Origin: Vitis vinifera
Lineage: Eukaryota > Streptophyta > Magnoliopsida > Vitales > Vitaceae
NCBI RefSeq assembly: GCF_030704535.1
Contig: NC_081810.1
Span: 3,081,501 to 3,145,500 of the forward strand
DNA: 64,000 nucleotides
Direction: 5' to 3'
Under the pieces are notes generated by a model. That model was not told the DNA's origin. It saw only the letters and a program-made list of their open reading frames with translations, and searched no databases. Shown piece by piece: positions 12,254-25,173 of the stretch. Numbering within the stretch: the stretch's first letter is position 1; the number at the start of each line of letters is the position of its first letter. Position numbers and translations under genes: made by a program.

Positions 12254-13678
12254 TCAACGAGGAGCCAACGAGACCGAGATATCAGTAGGAACCTTCAACT
12301 TATCCAACCAATTCTTTGACTGTATGAGAAGCTTGGAAATCTTTCCAGAAACGTGGCTCATGTCGGGCCGTTGATCAGGGTCCACGTGTACGCAGTCCAG
12401 TGCTAAACGTGTCACCTTCTCCGCAACCTCAACCGGAAAGGAGTCCTTCAGCCTCTTGTCCACCCACCTCCTCAATCTCCCATCTTTACCATCGGTATCG
12501 TCGATTGCTGCTCTTGCAGTGTCGATCACCGACGTTCGTCTGAATTCGCCGGTCGTTTTATCGAACTTGTATTTCAATGGCTCTTCGCCAGACAAGAGTT
12601 CCAGGATCACAACTCCGAACGCGTACACATCTGATTGCTGCGTCGCCACTCCGGTGGATTGGAATTCCGGCGACATGTATCCTCTGACACCTTCGAATTG
12701 CATCGCTCTGCTATTCGTTCGCTTCAACTCCGGAGATTTCGTTGACGAAAAGGACTCTTCTTCCACGATTTCGCCTTCATATTTAGAAACCTGGGGCTGC
12801 AGCTGATTCTCGTCGGTTTCGCCGCACAATTGGGCCGTTCCAAAATGGCATATCTTGGCGTTGTGCAAAGTCTCCGCAATGGATGTACGGTTACTCTTTA
12901 TAGGCTCCGTAATGACAATGCTGTTACTTTTTATACGGTTATGCACAAAGCTTATGCTCAATCCAGTATTGTTGTGGATGTAATCGAGACCATCAGCGAG
13001 ATCCGCGGCGATCTGCATTCTCGAAATCCAAGTCGACAACACAGTGAAGTCAGGGTTCCTCTGGTTTCTCAGGATATTCGCTAGGTTTGCTCCCTTAACA
13101 AAGTCATAAACTAGGTATAAGTGTTCACCAGAAATCGACGCTCCGAGAAGCCTGGTTATGCTCTTGTGATGACTTCTACAGATCACAGACAATCGTTGTT
13201 TGAGTTGCGCCATCTCCAGCCTCCGCCAGAACTTGCGCTGGAACACTATCACATCCTTGCCGCGGAGCGTGCACCGCCAGCACGCGGTGGAAGAAGACGA
13301 CGGTGAGTACCGTTTGGCAAGGAAATTATTGGTGGCGGAGCTTATCTCAGAGAAATCGTAAATGTGAGGGTTCTCCGGCAACGAGTCGCGGAGGCTGGAC
13401 AATGAAGTACGGCTGGAAATCGATGTTGCTGATGAGCCTATGTAGCTCGAGCCTGTGGCGTAAGGAACACTGCTCACGTTGCTTGTGGAGGCCTCTGATG
13501 TTGAAGCTGTTCCTGTTGATGGCCTTGGTCTTGTGATTTGTTGAATTCGCGGCGTTCCCTGCTTTGTTGAGGTCTCTGAGGTTGAAGACGTTGCCGTGGA
13601 TGACCTCGATTTTGTGGTACTTGTTCGCTGCTTCCCACTGGATTGGACCACATCGGTCGCCATTTTGGATCTACACAT
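12254..13678 (-). CDS. Receptor-like cytoplasmic kinase homologue lacking catalytic motifs (likely pseudokinase)
   Basis: Single exon, 474 residues. The first about 100 residues are Ser/Thr-rich and low-complexity, with no signal peptide or membrane segment. YDFSEISSATNNF (about 107-119) introduces a kinase fold like those of plant receptor-like kinases, and I recall LysM-RLK3-annotated homologues of similar length. Structural landmarks remain: HLYLVYDFV (hinge side, 187-194), YMSPEF (334-339), DVYAFGVVILELLSG (350-364). Key residues are changed. There is no GxGxxG loop before the beta-3 strand (KDVIVFQRKF). The HRD loop reads HNRIKSN (246-252). DFG is HFG (278-280). A scaffold or regulatory role is inferred. 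Starts at Met1 (13678) or Met6 (13663) are both possible. The frame is fully open, so it is probably a functional non-catalytic gene. Confidence 0.85.
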   Translation of the reverse strand: MCRSKMATDVVQSSGKQRTSTTKSRSSTATSSTSETSTKQGTPRIQQITRPRPSTGTASTSEASTSNVSSVPYATGSSYIGSSATSISSRTSLSSLRDSLPENPHIYDFSEISSATNNFLAKRYSPSSSSTACWRCTLRGKDVIVFQRKFWRRLEMAQLKQRLSVICRSHHKSITRLLGASISGEHLYLVYDFVKGANLANILRNQRNPDFTVLSTWISRMQIAADLADGLDYIHNNTGLSISFVHNRIKSNSIVITEPIKSNRTSIAETLHNAKICHFGTAQLCGETDENQLQPQVSKYEGEIVEEESFSSTKSPELKRTNSRAMQFEGVRGYMSPEFQSTGVATQQSDVYAFGVVILELLSGEEPLKYKFDKTTGEFRRTSVIDTARAAIDDTDGKDGRLRRWVDKRLKDSFPVEVAEKVTRLALDCVHVDPDQRPDMSHVSGKISKLLIQSKNWLDKLKVPTDISVSLAPR

Positions 13679-14381
13679 GAAAAGATTTGGAGATCAGAAC
13701 CAGAATAATCTTGGAAAAAGTAAAGATTAGGGTTAGGGTTATGGCTTTAAGAATCGGATGAGAATTCAAAATTTGGGGGTGTGACAGAAAAAGGGCAGAA
13801 AAGTCGGGCGGCCCAGTATGAACCGGGACCTACTAATGAGCGCATGTATTAGAAGCTGGCTACGGATAAAAGAGATTGAACGTCGGCGCTTAATTTGGCC
13901 GGAACAGCTGGAGTAGAGGCAGATCGCAGAGGGAAAAGCAGAAGCTGAGGGTGGTCCCCGTCGAATTGATCGCCAGCGGGGCGCAGCGAGGTATGTCTGA
14001 TATAATTTTTTTTTATTGTCATTTTGCAAAAAGTGCAGGGTCTGTTTGATCTTTCCGTTCGTTCACTTTTTATCACCTGCTGACCAATGGATCTTAGTCT
14101 TGTGCAACTTTGCTTCTTCTAGCTTTTAGTCTGGGCTATGAATCTCAGCCAAATTATTAAGAAATGAATAATTAAAAAATGCCCACACGAGTGAAATTTA
14201 TTTTACTAGGTCTAAATTCTCAAATCTTTAGTTATATTTTTCTTAGGGCCAACTCAGCCTTTAAATAAGCAGAAGCGTTTAAATGACTCAATTATCCATA
14301 GTATTCATGATGCCAGCAACAAACACAATTTAAGAACCCTATGTTGAAATGCAAATTTTGTTATTAGGACAAAAGAAAGGT
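13679..14381. promoter_or_regulatory. Upstream region of the kinase-like gene, with telomere-like motif
   Basis: It contains ATTAGGGTTAGGGTTATGG at about 13725-13743, two short interstitial telomere-like units of the telo-box kind found in some plant promoters. Because the motif is within 70 bp of the start codon, it may lie in the 5' leader. A GC-rich patch follows at about 13860-13990. No gene is seen. Confidence 0.4.
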
Positions 14382-14596
14382 GGTGTTTGTTTTTTGGTTG
14401 AATAGAAAAAGTCAAAATATTTGACTTTTTTTATTAAATTAAAATTAACTTATTGACATCAATCAATATAATTAAATTAAGCTTATTAATAATAAACTCA
14501 CTTTAGTTATATTGGTTAATATTAAAAAGATATTTTTATTTTAATAAAAAAGATCAAATATTTTGATATTTTTTATTTGGCCAAAAAACAAACACC
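14382..14596. mobile_element. Small TIR element (MITE-like), 215 bp
   Basis: The ends are perfect 16 bp inverted repeats, GGTGTTTGTTTTTTGG at 14382-14397 and its complement at 14581-14596. The inverted similarity continues inward (AAAGTCAAAATATTTGAC versus GATCAAATATTTTGAT). It is non-coding and AT-rich. I could not find a clean target duplication. Confidence 0.65.
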
Positions 14597-16589
14597 ATAG
14601 AAGTTAAAGCCTATTCTCCTCTTTTTTGTTTTTTTCCTCAGGAGAATTATGATCCGTGTATGAGGTGATAATGGTCCTACAAAAGTCTACAAAATTTGTG
14701 AAATTTGCCCAAATGTCAACAAAATCATGCACTTAAAACAAAAGAACATGATTTTGTCGTAATTTGGAAAATACCTTGTAGGCTGAGATGCAAAACTACA
14801 TCCACTTAAGAGCTAATTTTATTCATGTGTTTGGCTTTTTCTTTAACTATTTCTTTGTAAAATATGTATTTAAAAAGTACATATTTTAAAAATATATATT
14901 TTTTAAAATGTTTTTTTTTTCAAAATCCCCATAAGTATAATTATTTTTTAAATTTATCTCATTAATCCTATTTTAAAAAATTGTTATCACTTCACTTTAA
15001 TTTTTTATATATATTTATCCTTATAATTTTAAAATATTAAAAAATATAAATTTATTCAAAAATTACTAAAATATAAAAAATTAGTGAAGTTCTAATAATT
15101 TATAAATTAAAATTAATTTGATAAAATAAATTATTAAATATTTAAATAAATTAATGTTAATAACAAAATATTGTCAAAATTTTAGAAATTAAATCTCAAA
15201 CAAAATATTTTGTGTAAATCAATTTAATTTTTATTTAAAATATAATAAAACATGTTTTAATAAAAATAGTTTTTGATTTTTAAAATAAATGAATATAAAT
15301 ATATTAAAGGAATTTAAGTTAATTTTTTTTAAAAAAAAAATTGATAAACATTATATTTGACCATACCTATATCAATTGCATTTAAAAAATAATTGTTATA
15401 TATGTATTTTTATTTATCTTATCATTTTTATGCATTTTCATTAATTTTTAATAGTTTTCGTCAACATTTTTATTAAAATATTTATCAATATTTCATATTT
15501 GGAACCTTTCATAACTCTCGTGGCAGGCTGATTTCATTAGATTATATTGTCAGAATTTGCTCATGAAAATGTGCAGATTTGCTAAGCATAGGTCTATAAT
15601 CTACTATTCTGGGTCAAGGAATTTACAAAAAAATATGGAATGCCGGCTGCACACACTGACATTTATGTTTCATATATATGTATTATAATTTATAACCTTA
15701 TCTTAGCCTACCTAGGAAGTCTTTTGTATGACTATATATTTTATATAAAGACACACTTGCATGCTTGGCCAAGTTGATGGTATTGTGAGATGTGCAAATG
15801 GATATATTTATCCATATCTATACTATAGTATTTATGTTAGTGTAAATAACTGTTGCTTATTTTCTCTTTTAAAATATCCTACCGTTTGTTCCAGGAATTT
15901 GATTTTTTATTTTGATACCCTTTTGAGATTTGAATATCAGTAACGTTTTTGACCCAACAGATGATTGACTCACAAGTTTGGTCAATCTCTGCCTCAAAAA
16001 AAATCAAACATAATTAAAAAATAAAAATAAAAATTATAGAAGGCAAGAGAAACCCAAGATTGGAATTGTATTGGTCCTCATTCATCATCAATAGCTATGT
16101 GTTGAAATTAAGATTTTCAAGTTTTAAGAGGTTTCGACAAACCAAGTCTTTCCGGAAGGATGTTAGAAGTAGATTATGTGTCATCAAAAGGGTATGATTG
16201 GAAACGACTAAAACATCGATTATTCAAACGTTATAACCTGGTAAGTGAGGGTAGAGGTATCATATTAAATGTGATGGAATCGACATTTGATGCAATGGAC
16301 TATGATATTAATCATTCTTTCTCTTAACCTTGATAATTGTCCTATCTTGTTAACCAAGGATGTAAGTGCTTTTGTTTTTTCTAGGATTTGGTCTCTATAT
16401 CTTTTGTGCTTAGGATGCACGATCCTTGGCATGGTTGAGTAATGATGATGGGTTAACCACTAGTTCTTCACCCATTTGTTCATATATCAATCTCCTTGGC
16501 CCCATTCGTTTTCTGAAACTACCTCTAACGTCCTGGTACGGTTGATTAAGTCAAAGTCCCATTGGGCATGTAAAAAACTAGGTTTTATG
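14597..16589. other. AT-rich intergenic sequence
   Basis: Long runs of A/T with frequent ATTTAAAAATA-type simple sequence from 14860 to 15480. No open frame with coding character and no RNA gene were recognised. Confidence 0.5.
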
Positions 16590-17080
16590 AAAAAACCCAC
16601 CTCGTCCCTCATGGGACAAGTTTCAACTTTAATAAACAGATTTGAGAAAATTTTTAAAATCCAGGATGGATTCGAGTATTGTCTTGTCTTGTCCGGCCCC
16701 AATTATATATAAAATTATTATTTTTAATTAATTTAATTTAATTTAATTTTTAAAATTAACTTAATTTAATTTTTAGTTTACTATTTTTAATATATAGATA
16801 ATAAAAAAATATTTTTAATAAAATATATTATAAAAAATAATATTTTAATTATTTATAAAATATATTTATTTTAATGTAATTAAAATTTTTAAAAGTAATT
16901 TGAAAAAATTAAAAATTCAAAAAAAAAGTTAAACGGGGTGGGTATGATAATTTATCATACCCGTCCCGTCTCATCTCGTTTAATTTTTTAAATAGAATAA
17001 AGATAAAAACTATTTTAAATAAACGGGACGGGGTTGGGATGAGGGCGACTCATCTCGAACCCGTCTCGTTGTCATCCCTA
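16590..17080. mobile_element. Truncated member of the GGGATGACAACGGGG MITE family
   Basis: The right end reads AACCCGTCTCGTTGTCATCC, the complement of the left terminus of the complete element at 43972-44504. Internal blocks match too (GGGTATGATAATTTATCATACCCG; ATAAACGGGACGGGG; the AATTATATATAAAATTA core). The left terminus is missing or diverged near 16570-16600, so this copy is one-ended. Confidence 0.6.
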
Positions 17081-19765
17081 TTATGTCTAAGTGAATTTGT
17101 TGGTTTGATACGTAAGCATGCCAAAGCAATTTAATGGTAAAAAATGATGGTCCAATTAGAGGAGTTACTCATCGTTGCTAAATATTCGAATTCTTCCGGT
17201 TATGTTAGAAAATGCTCCTATATGCTTCTTCCTTGGGTGATTGTGTGCATGTTAAGGCCTTTTGCATGCATTAGGTCCATTTTTATGCCTAATATCAAGA
17301 CTTTTATCCTACCTAATCTGTACTAACACCAAAATTAGCGGGAGATAAAAAGTATTCATAAGAAAAATGATTGTTGGAAAGCCAGTTCCCGAGGGCTTCT
17401 AGGTCTCACTTTGTGTAAATTGAACTTTTAGAGACTAATAATTTAATAAAAGATTTTTTATCAAATTAAGTGAGAGAAAAATACATTATAGATTATTGAC
17501 CATACCAAACTATGACAGTGTCCATATGAAGTTTCTCAAAGGCAATGTGTTATATACTATTTTTATAGCACTCTACCTACAATCTTCTAAGTATACAACT
17601 GATTAGTTTGCACTTGATGGCTAGAGAGGGTATGACAGTAAGGTTGGTTTACTTACTACTCTTTATCAATGTATGCTTTAGATACTGTGATATCAGTCAA
17701 CATCTTATTATTAAATTTATGTGCAATTGTAAGAAAATTCTCTATGAATTATTTAAAATATCATGATTTAGGGCAACCCTAAATCTTAATTGGACCTTTT
17801 CAAGCTTAGTTCATCGTTTAGAACATTTATATAATAGAATCAATTAATCTCCTTTAACTTGTTAACATAAGAATTGGTCAAATAATCCACATAATGATAC
17901 ATTTTGTATAAGCATGTATTTTTAATCATGTTGAAATTGTTTGCTCGTTAATAGATTCTCATATTATATTTAAAAGGAATCTATACATATATAATATCAA
18001 TTTCATTTTATTTTTTATATGATATTAGATATCATAATCCACTTCTAACCATATAAATATTTTTCTTATATATCAAAGATAAAAATACTAATTTTTTATG
18101 ATATTTGTCAAAATATCGAGTGTTAGACGATGCGATAAGAGGAAAAAAGATCTCAATTGTATATTATTGGAAAGTTTTTCATTATAATAAAAGGCGAAAA
18201 TGCCAATTTTTTCAACGGTGATTTTCAAGATATAATTACGTAGTGTTGGGAAACTTTTTCACCATAATCAAGGGTGAAATTGTCATTTTCTTCAGCAATA
18301 TTCGTTGCAATATCGGGCCCATATTTGGGCCGAAAGGACTCCTTCTGCCTGACCCAATAAAACCAGCCCACCCTAAGCCCCACAATCTTTCGGCTTGTGC
18401 CACTTGGAAAGTTACATGAGTTTTAAATACTTCATTTGCATCTCACAGCTTCCAATGTGGAATGTCTTTCTTAGAAAGAAATTTTTTTAAAAAAAGGAAA
18501 AAGAAATTATTATATATCATAGCTGTGAAATTGGAAGAGCGTGCTTGCATTCAACCAAATCTTCCTTTGTGTTAAATATGCACATGTAATTATATATCTT
18601 TTATATATTATATTATAAATTAATTAAAATAAAATTATTATAAATATTTAATTATGTATTTTCTATACTAGTTAAATCCAAGAGAATTATCAATATTTTT
18701 AAATAAAAAAATACTTATTTACATGTAATTGTTTCTTTTATTAGCTTCAATATATTCAAAGAATTTTGTTTCTTCCATGCAAATTTCATTTGCAGATTCT
18801 AATAAGGCGTTTTATGGACTAATTAACTGTTCGTATAAGCAAATCTCGATTTTTTATTTTTAAAATACAAATTTTTTTATCTAAAAGTAAATCATTTTGT
18901 ATAAAAAGTATAAATTTATTTTATAACCAAGTGGAGCAGTTGATTGTCCAATAGAATTTATTCATCTCTCTCATGTCATTATAAAACCAAGTGGCCATTG
19001 GAAATGAAATAAGCCAACCAATTCCAAGCAGGTGGGCACCATGTAACAAATGGTGAATTTGGTGAAACTTCTTTGTCAGATTAAATGAGAGTTTATAAAT
19101 GGGTCACTAACCTCAAATTTAATCCTCTAATATAGGTGAAGTCAATTACTACTAGTACTAATTTTTTTTTTTAACCAAATTCCTAGAGGTTCATGTTTAA
19201 AACAATTATATTCCTCACTAACAAATGTAAATGTCAAATTATAACCCGTTAATATGACCAAAAAGGTTAATAGTTATAATTTTTTGAGTAGGATAAAAAA
19301 TATCAACAATTATAGTATGTTGATTAGGTCCAAACAAATTAAAGTCAAACATTTTGTTTAAACTTATTAAAATATAATATCTCCATATTTTTCTGCTATA
19401 AACGAAAGAAAATTTTCTCATATGTTTTTTTATACAAAATAACAATTTAGATAATTTCAAATGGGTAAGACATGGATCCCACAAGGGGGTGTCTGTCTAT
19501 TTGTCCTTGTAATTTTATGGGACACAATAAGAATGTTGTATCTATATAAGCGGTGGATAGAAAAAAAAGTTTTTGATGCTTTTTTTTTTTTTTTTCTTTC
19601 TCTAATATGGATAAAAAAAAAGGTTTTAAATGCTCTCTCTTTCTCTCTCTCTTTCTATATATATACACCTTTTAAAGTCACAAGAGCCCTTAGGGCTTAA
19701 AACAAATTGTTAGGGCTTGGTGACTCGATTTCATTTTTTGGTCAAACCTGAAAAGTTCGCAATGC
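17081..19765. other. AT-rich intergenic sequence before the Copia element
   Basis: No gene seen. An imperfect direct repeat of about 80 bp occurs at about 18165-18330 (GGAAAGTTTTTCATTATAAT versus GGGAAACTTTTTCACCATAA). The part from about 19460 onward, with TTGTATCTATATAAGCGGTG and a TATA-like run, resembles the outer part of another LTR-type repeat that seems to resume after the Copia element. Confidence 0.45.
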
Positions 19766-22700
19766 GATATATATGGTGAAAAAAATAATAATGGATTTTT
19801 CCTACTTTATTTATTTTTTTCTCTCATATATATTTTTGAGATGACGTATAGGTTTTCAAAGATTTAATAGTAGCCACTTGATATTCTCCCTTTTTGTACC
19901 AATTTTTGATATAGTAGATTTTTTTTCTTATACTCTGCTTGTGGTTTTTCCTGTATAAGGTTTTCCATGTAAATATGTTTGTATTCTTATTTTTTCTTGT
20001 TGTCTATTCTTGTTTCGTTTTTTCATAACAAACTAGTATCAAAGCGAGGTTTGATTAAAGAGAGGTTTGATCTTCTCGACAATGGCAATAAAGAAATATG
20101 ATATTTTGCTTTTGGATCACAACACCAGATTTTTGCTATGATAGGTTAAGATGCGAGCTGTGCTCGCGCAAATGGATTTGGATGATGCACTATTAAGGTT
20201 TGATAAGATGCCCTCGTCATTGACACAAGAGGAAAAACAATGTAAGGATCGAAATACCTTATCTCAAATTCATCTTCATATGTCAAAGCAAATTCTACAA
20301 GATGTTCTAAAAGAGAAAACCGTCGTTGCATTATGGTTAAAGTTGGAGAAATTGTGTATGATGAAAAGTCTAACTAGCAAGTTACATTTGAAACAACGAT
20401 TGTATTCTCATTGTATGACAAAAGATGTCTTTGGAAGATCACTTAACCGTCTTTAAGAAAATTGTTTCTGATCTAGAGGCCGTAGAGGTTAAGTACAATG
20501 AATAAGATTTAGGGTTGATTTTATTGTGTTCGTTGCCCTCTTCATATGCGACTTTTAGAGATACTATATTGTATAGTCTTGACATTCTTACCTTGGAAGA
20601 AGTTTTTGATGCTTTATTTTCTAAGGAGAAGATGAAACAACTTCTAGTGGATCTAAGGCTCAAGTAGAGGGCCTTGTTATTCAAGGGAGGACACATGAAA
20701 AATCAAAATCCAACAATAAAGACAAAATCTACAAGTACTGTAAGAAAAAAAGGCACATTAAATCTGAATGTTATAAGTTGCAGAATAAGAATAAGAAAGT
20801 TGTTACAAATCAAAAGGAAAAACAACCAGAAAAATTTGGTGAAACTAGTGTTGCATAAGATGAGTACATTGATGGAGAACTCCTAATTGTTTATGATGGC
20901 GACTCCAAATCTTGCGAGGATTGGATTCTTGATTCAAGTTGCACATTTCATATGTGTCCTAATAGGGATTGGGTTTCAACATATGAAATAGTGTCCAAAG
21001 GTGTTGTGGTGATGGGAAATAATGCATCTTGTAAGATAGTTGGTATTGGAATGGTTAGAATCAAAATGTTTGATGGGGTTGTCAGGACACTTGGTGATGT
21101 GAGACACATTCCAGATCTAAAAAGGAACCTTATCTCGTTGAGTACTCTTGATTCAAAATGGTACAAGTACACTAGTGAATGTGGAGTCCTGAAGGTTAGC
21201 AAAGATGTTCTTGTTGTGATGAAAAGGCAAAAATGGTTTGCCAAATTATATGTCTTGTAGGGATCCACAATTACAAGTGATGCAACTATTGCTACTCCTT
21301 TCTTATCAAATGGTGATATTACTAGACTTTGGCATATGCATCTTGGGCATATGAGTGAGAATGAGATAGATGACTAAATTGAGCAGAAGAGGACTTCTTA
21401 ATGGTCAGAGTATTAGTAAACTAAAGTTCTGTGAGCACTGCGTTTTTGGGAAGCAGAAGAGAGTCAAATTCACAAAAGGCATTCACAACACAAAGGGAAC
21501 ACTCGATTATATACATTATGATCTATGGGGACCATCTAGGGTGCCTTCTAAGGGAGGTGCTAGTTATATGTTCACTATTATTGATGATTTTTTCATAAAA
21601 GTTTGGGTGTTCTTCTTGAAGCAAAAGAGTGATGTGCTAGCTACATTCAAGGAAGGGAAGATTATGATTGAGAATCAAACAAGGAAGTAGGTAAAACATC
21701 TTCGCATTGATAATGACTTGGAGTTTTGTTATGATGAGTTTAATGTTCTATGTAAGTCAAAAGGAATTGTGAGACATCATACAATTCGTCATACTCCATA
21801 GCAAAATGGTATGGCGAAGTGAATGAATATAACTCTGATGGAGAAAGTATGTTGTATGCTCTTTAATGCTGGTTTACCTAAGGTTTTCTGGGTTGAAGTT
21901 GTCTCTACAACTTGTTTTCTCATTAATCACTCTCCTTCAATTGCTATTAACAAAAAAACTCCATAAGAGGTATGGTCTAGTATTCCTACTAGTTACTTTG
22001 ATTTGAAGATATTTGGATGTCTGCCTATGCTCATGTTGATAATGGAAAACTGGAACCTTGATCTATAAAGTGTGTTTTCCTTGGCTATAAGTCTGGTGTT
22101 AAATGATATAAGTTATGGTGTCCAAAAACCAAGAAAGTCATATTCTGTAGAGATGTTATTTTTTATGAAACTGTCATGCTTCATGACTTATCTTCTAAAG
22201 ATTCTTATGATAAAGAGCAACAGAAATCAAGCACACGGGTGGAGTTTGAGATTGGGTCAGAATCCATATTAGAGTCTACATTTCAGTTTAGTTCAAAGAT
22301 AAAGAGTGGTGTTGTTGCTCCCTCATCACCACCAGCACCACCATAATATCCTATTGCAATAGACAAGTCTAGAAGAGATATTAAACCTCCACAGAGGTAT
22401 GTTGAGGCTAATTTGGTTGCTTATACCTTAAATGTGGCTAAAGGTACTCATTCCAGTGCAAAACCTTCTACCTACTTAAAGGTAGTTAATTGTAATGATT
22501 CTAGGAAATGAATGATTGCCACTTCATAAGAATGACACATGGGACTTTAGTGAGACTACCTATAGGAAAAAAAAATAAAAATTGTTTGTTGCAAATGGAT
22601 GTTCAAGAGGAATGAAGGAATACTAGGAGTTGAAGAAGCCGGGTATAAGACAAGACTAGTTGCAAAGGGCTACAATCAGATTCCAAGTATAGACTTCACT

Positions 22701-24184
22701 GATGTGTTTTCTCCACTTGTAAAGCATAGTTCGATTCGAGCTTTGCTTGGTATTGTGCCTATGCATGATTTTGAGCTTGAGTAGTTGGATGTGAAGACAA
22801 CATTCTTACATGGAGAACTTGAAGAGGATATCTACATGCAACAACCTGAGGGTTTTATAGTTTCAGAAAAGAAATACTATGTGTGTTTGCTGAAAAAATC
22901 TCTACATGGCCTAAAACAGTCACCTAGATAATGGTATAAGAGGTTTGATTCGTTTATGACCACTCATGATTTCAAAAGAAGCAGTTATGATAGTTGTGTC
23001 TACTTTAAGAAGAGTGATGATGGGTCATTTATATATCTACTCTTATATGTTGATGATATGTTAATAGCAGCCAAGGATAAGGAAGAGATAAGAAAGGTAA
23101 AAGTCCAGATCGATAAGGAGTTTGAGATGAAAGACGTAGGAGCCACAAAAAAGATACTCAGAATGGAGATTCTGAGAGATAGAAAGGTAGGTAAATTATA
23201 CCTAAGTCAAAAAAGGTACATTGAGAAAGTTCTTTACAAGTTCAATATGTAGAATGTCAAACCTATTAGTACTCCATTAGCAGCTCATTTCAAACTTTCA
23301 TCTGCTTTATCTCCACAATCAGATGATGATGTTGATTATATGTCACGAGTTCCATATTCTAGTACAGTGGGATCTTTCATCTATGCTATGGTTTGTTCAT
23401 ATCTAGATTTATCATATGCAGTCAGTAGATATATGAAAATCTTGTAAAAGAACATTGGAAAGCAGTTTAGTGGATTGTCAGATACTTGTGTGATTTTATT
23501 GATGTTTATTTGTATTTTGGGAAAACTAGAGATGTAGTTGTTGGGTATGTCGATTCTGATTTTGTTGGTGATCTTAATAAAAGAAGATCACTTACAGGAT
23601 ATGTTTTTATTGTTGGTAGTTGTGCTATTAGTTGGAAAGCTACTTTGCAGACTATAGTTGCTTTGTCTACTATTGAGGCTAAGTACATGGCTATTACAAA
23701 GGCTTGTAAGGAAGCTATTTGGTTAAAAGGACTATTTGGTGAACTTAGTGACAACTTGCAGATTACCATGGTTTTTTGTGTTAGTCAGAGTGCTATTTTT
23801 CTCACAAAAGATCATATGTTTCGTTAGAAGACAGAGCACATTGATGTGCGATATCATTTTGTGCATGATATCATTGCTCGTGATGATATTGTTGAGGCCA
23901 AAGTTAGCACCCATGATATATATGGTGAAGAAAAAAAATTATGGATTTTTCCTACTTTATTTATTTATTTCTCTCTCATATATATTTTTGAGATGACATA
24001 TAGGTTTTCGGGGATTTATATAGTAGCCGCTTGATACTCTTCCTTTTTATACCAATTTTTGACATAGTGGATTTTTTTTCTTCTCATTTGCTCGTGGTTT
24101 TTCTCGTCTAGGGTTTTATACATAAATATGTGTATGTTCTTATTTTTTCTTGTTGTCTATTCTCGTTTCATTTTTTTCATAACA
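19766..24184 (+). mobile_element. Decayed Ty1/copia LTR retrotransposon
   Basis: Two direct repeats of about 265-270 bp flank a copia-type internal region. The 5' copy is about 19766-20030 and the 3' copy about 23915-24184. Both start near GATATATATGGTGAA and end in TTTTTTCATAACA. Just after the 5' LTR, CTAGTATCAAAGCGAGG is a decayed PBS of the TGGTATCAGAGC type. Gene order is gag, protease, integrase, reverse transcriptase, RNase H, which identifies copia. The LTRs differ at many positions and the coding frames are broken, so the insertion is old. No polypurine tract is seen before the 3' LTR, so the end of the internal region may be deleted. Confidence 0.85.
20082..23914 (+). pseudogene. 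Copia gag-pol polyprotein, many stops
   Basis: Fragments in order: gag (KTVVALWLKLEKLCM, about 20320-20365); a zinc knuckle with one Cys lost (YCKKK…HIKSECY, about 20735); protease ([12 protein letters not shown], about 20922, where the Asp-Ser-Gly-type site reads DSS); GAG-pre-integrase (LWHMHLGHMS, about 21330); integrase core (DYIHYDLWGPSRV, TIIDDF); RT ([20 protein letters not shown] and LLYVDDMLIA, about 23040); RNase H (GYVDSDFVGDL, SLTGYVF, STIEAKYMAI). In-frame stops and shifts occur throughout, so no functional product is expected. Confidence 0.85.
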
Positions 24185-25173
24185 CGGACAATATCTACAT
24201 AGTTGGGAATGAGTCGTTGCAAATGTATTAGAATCGATCATCGACCTCAATGTAAGCCTCTATTTGTTTGACCTTCCAAGGAGTGTCAATTTGTTTAGTC
24301 CTGTAATCACATATAATATAACAAGAATGTTGTATCTATATAAAAGAGTGTTTATAATATCTCACATCAGATAGAAGAGAAAGTTCCTAATGTCATATAT
24401 GTATGAGCTTATCTTAATTAAGTAAACGTTTAAAGTTGTGAGGGTTTTCTTGGAATCAATGCAGATAATATCTACACAATAAGGAGTGAGTCATTATACA
24501 CCAGGATTAATTTCATTGACCCCTCATGAGGTTTTAATTAAATACGCCTAACATTTATTGGTTTGAAATTTCATTATATGTTTTCCTTATCATTTTCATT
24601 TGATATTTTCACTTACCTACCCTCTAATTCAAAATAAGAAAAGTATTCAATGAATTTTCAAATCAATAAGAATTAGTCATATTTAGTTAAAACCTCATAT
24701 TTATTGGTTTGAAATTTCATTATATGTTTTCCTTATTATTTTCATTTGATATTTTCACTTACCTACCCTCTAATTCAAAATAAGAAAAATATTCGATGAA
24801 TTTTTAAATCAATAAGAATTAGTCGTATTTAGTTAAAACCTCAAAAGAGGTGAATGAAATTTTCCTCCTTTGCATCTACATATATTGCTACAATTTTAAG
24901 AGCTTTTATTATGAGATTTTTATTCTTTATTCTTCAACAATATCAAAAGGTGGTTTGTCGTGGCAGTTGAGTGTGTTTTCTCCTTTTCAACCTTCAGTTT
25001 TTTCATTTATTTTCAAATAGGAGTCTCAAGTGCTACACCTACTGATCCAGCACATACAATTGTGTACTAGTTTTTATTTTTGACTTGCAAATAAATTGCA
25101 AGCTTGGGGACAACACGATCTTTATTACTGTTATAATGTCATATTGGTGTTGCCATGACATCGGTAAAAAGAG
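24185..25173. other. Repeat-derived intergenic sequence with a 146 bp tandem duplication
   Basis: Just after the Copia 3' LTR, GACAATATCTACATAGTTGG and GTCGTTGCAAATG resemble the end of another LTR followed by a mutated PBS (TATTAGAATCGA). A block starting ATTTATTGGTTTGAAATTTC at 24553 starts again at 24699, a nearly identical 146 bp tandem pair. No gene seen. Confidence 0.55.
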
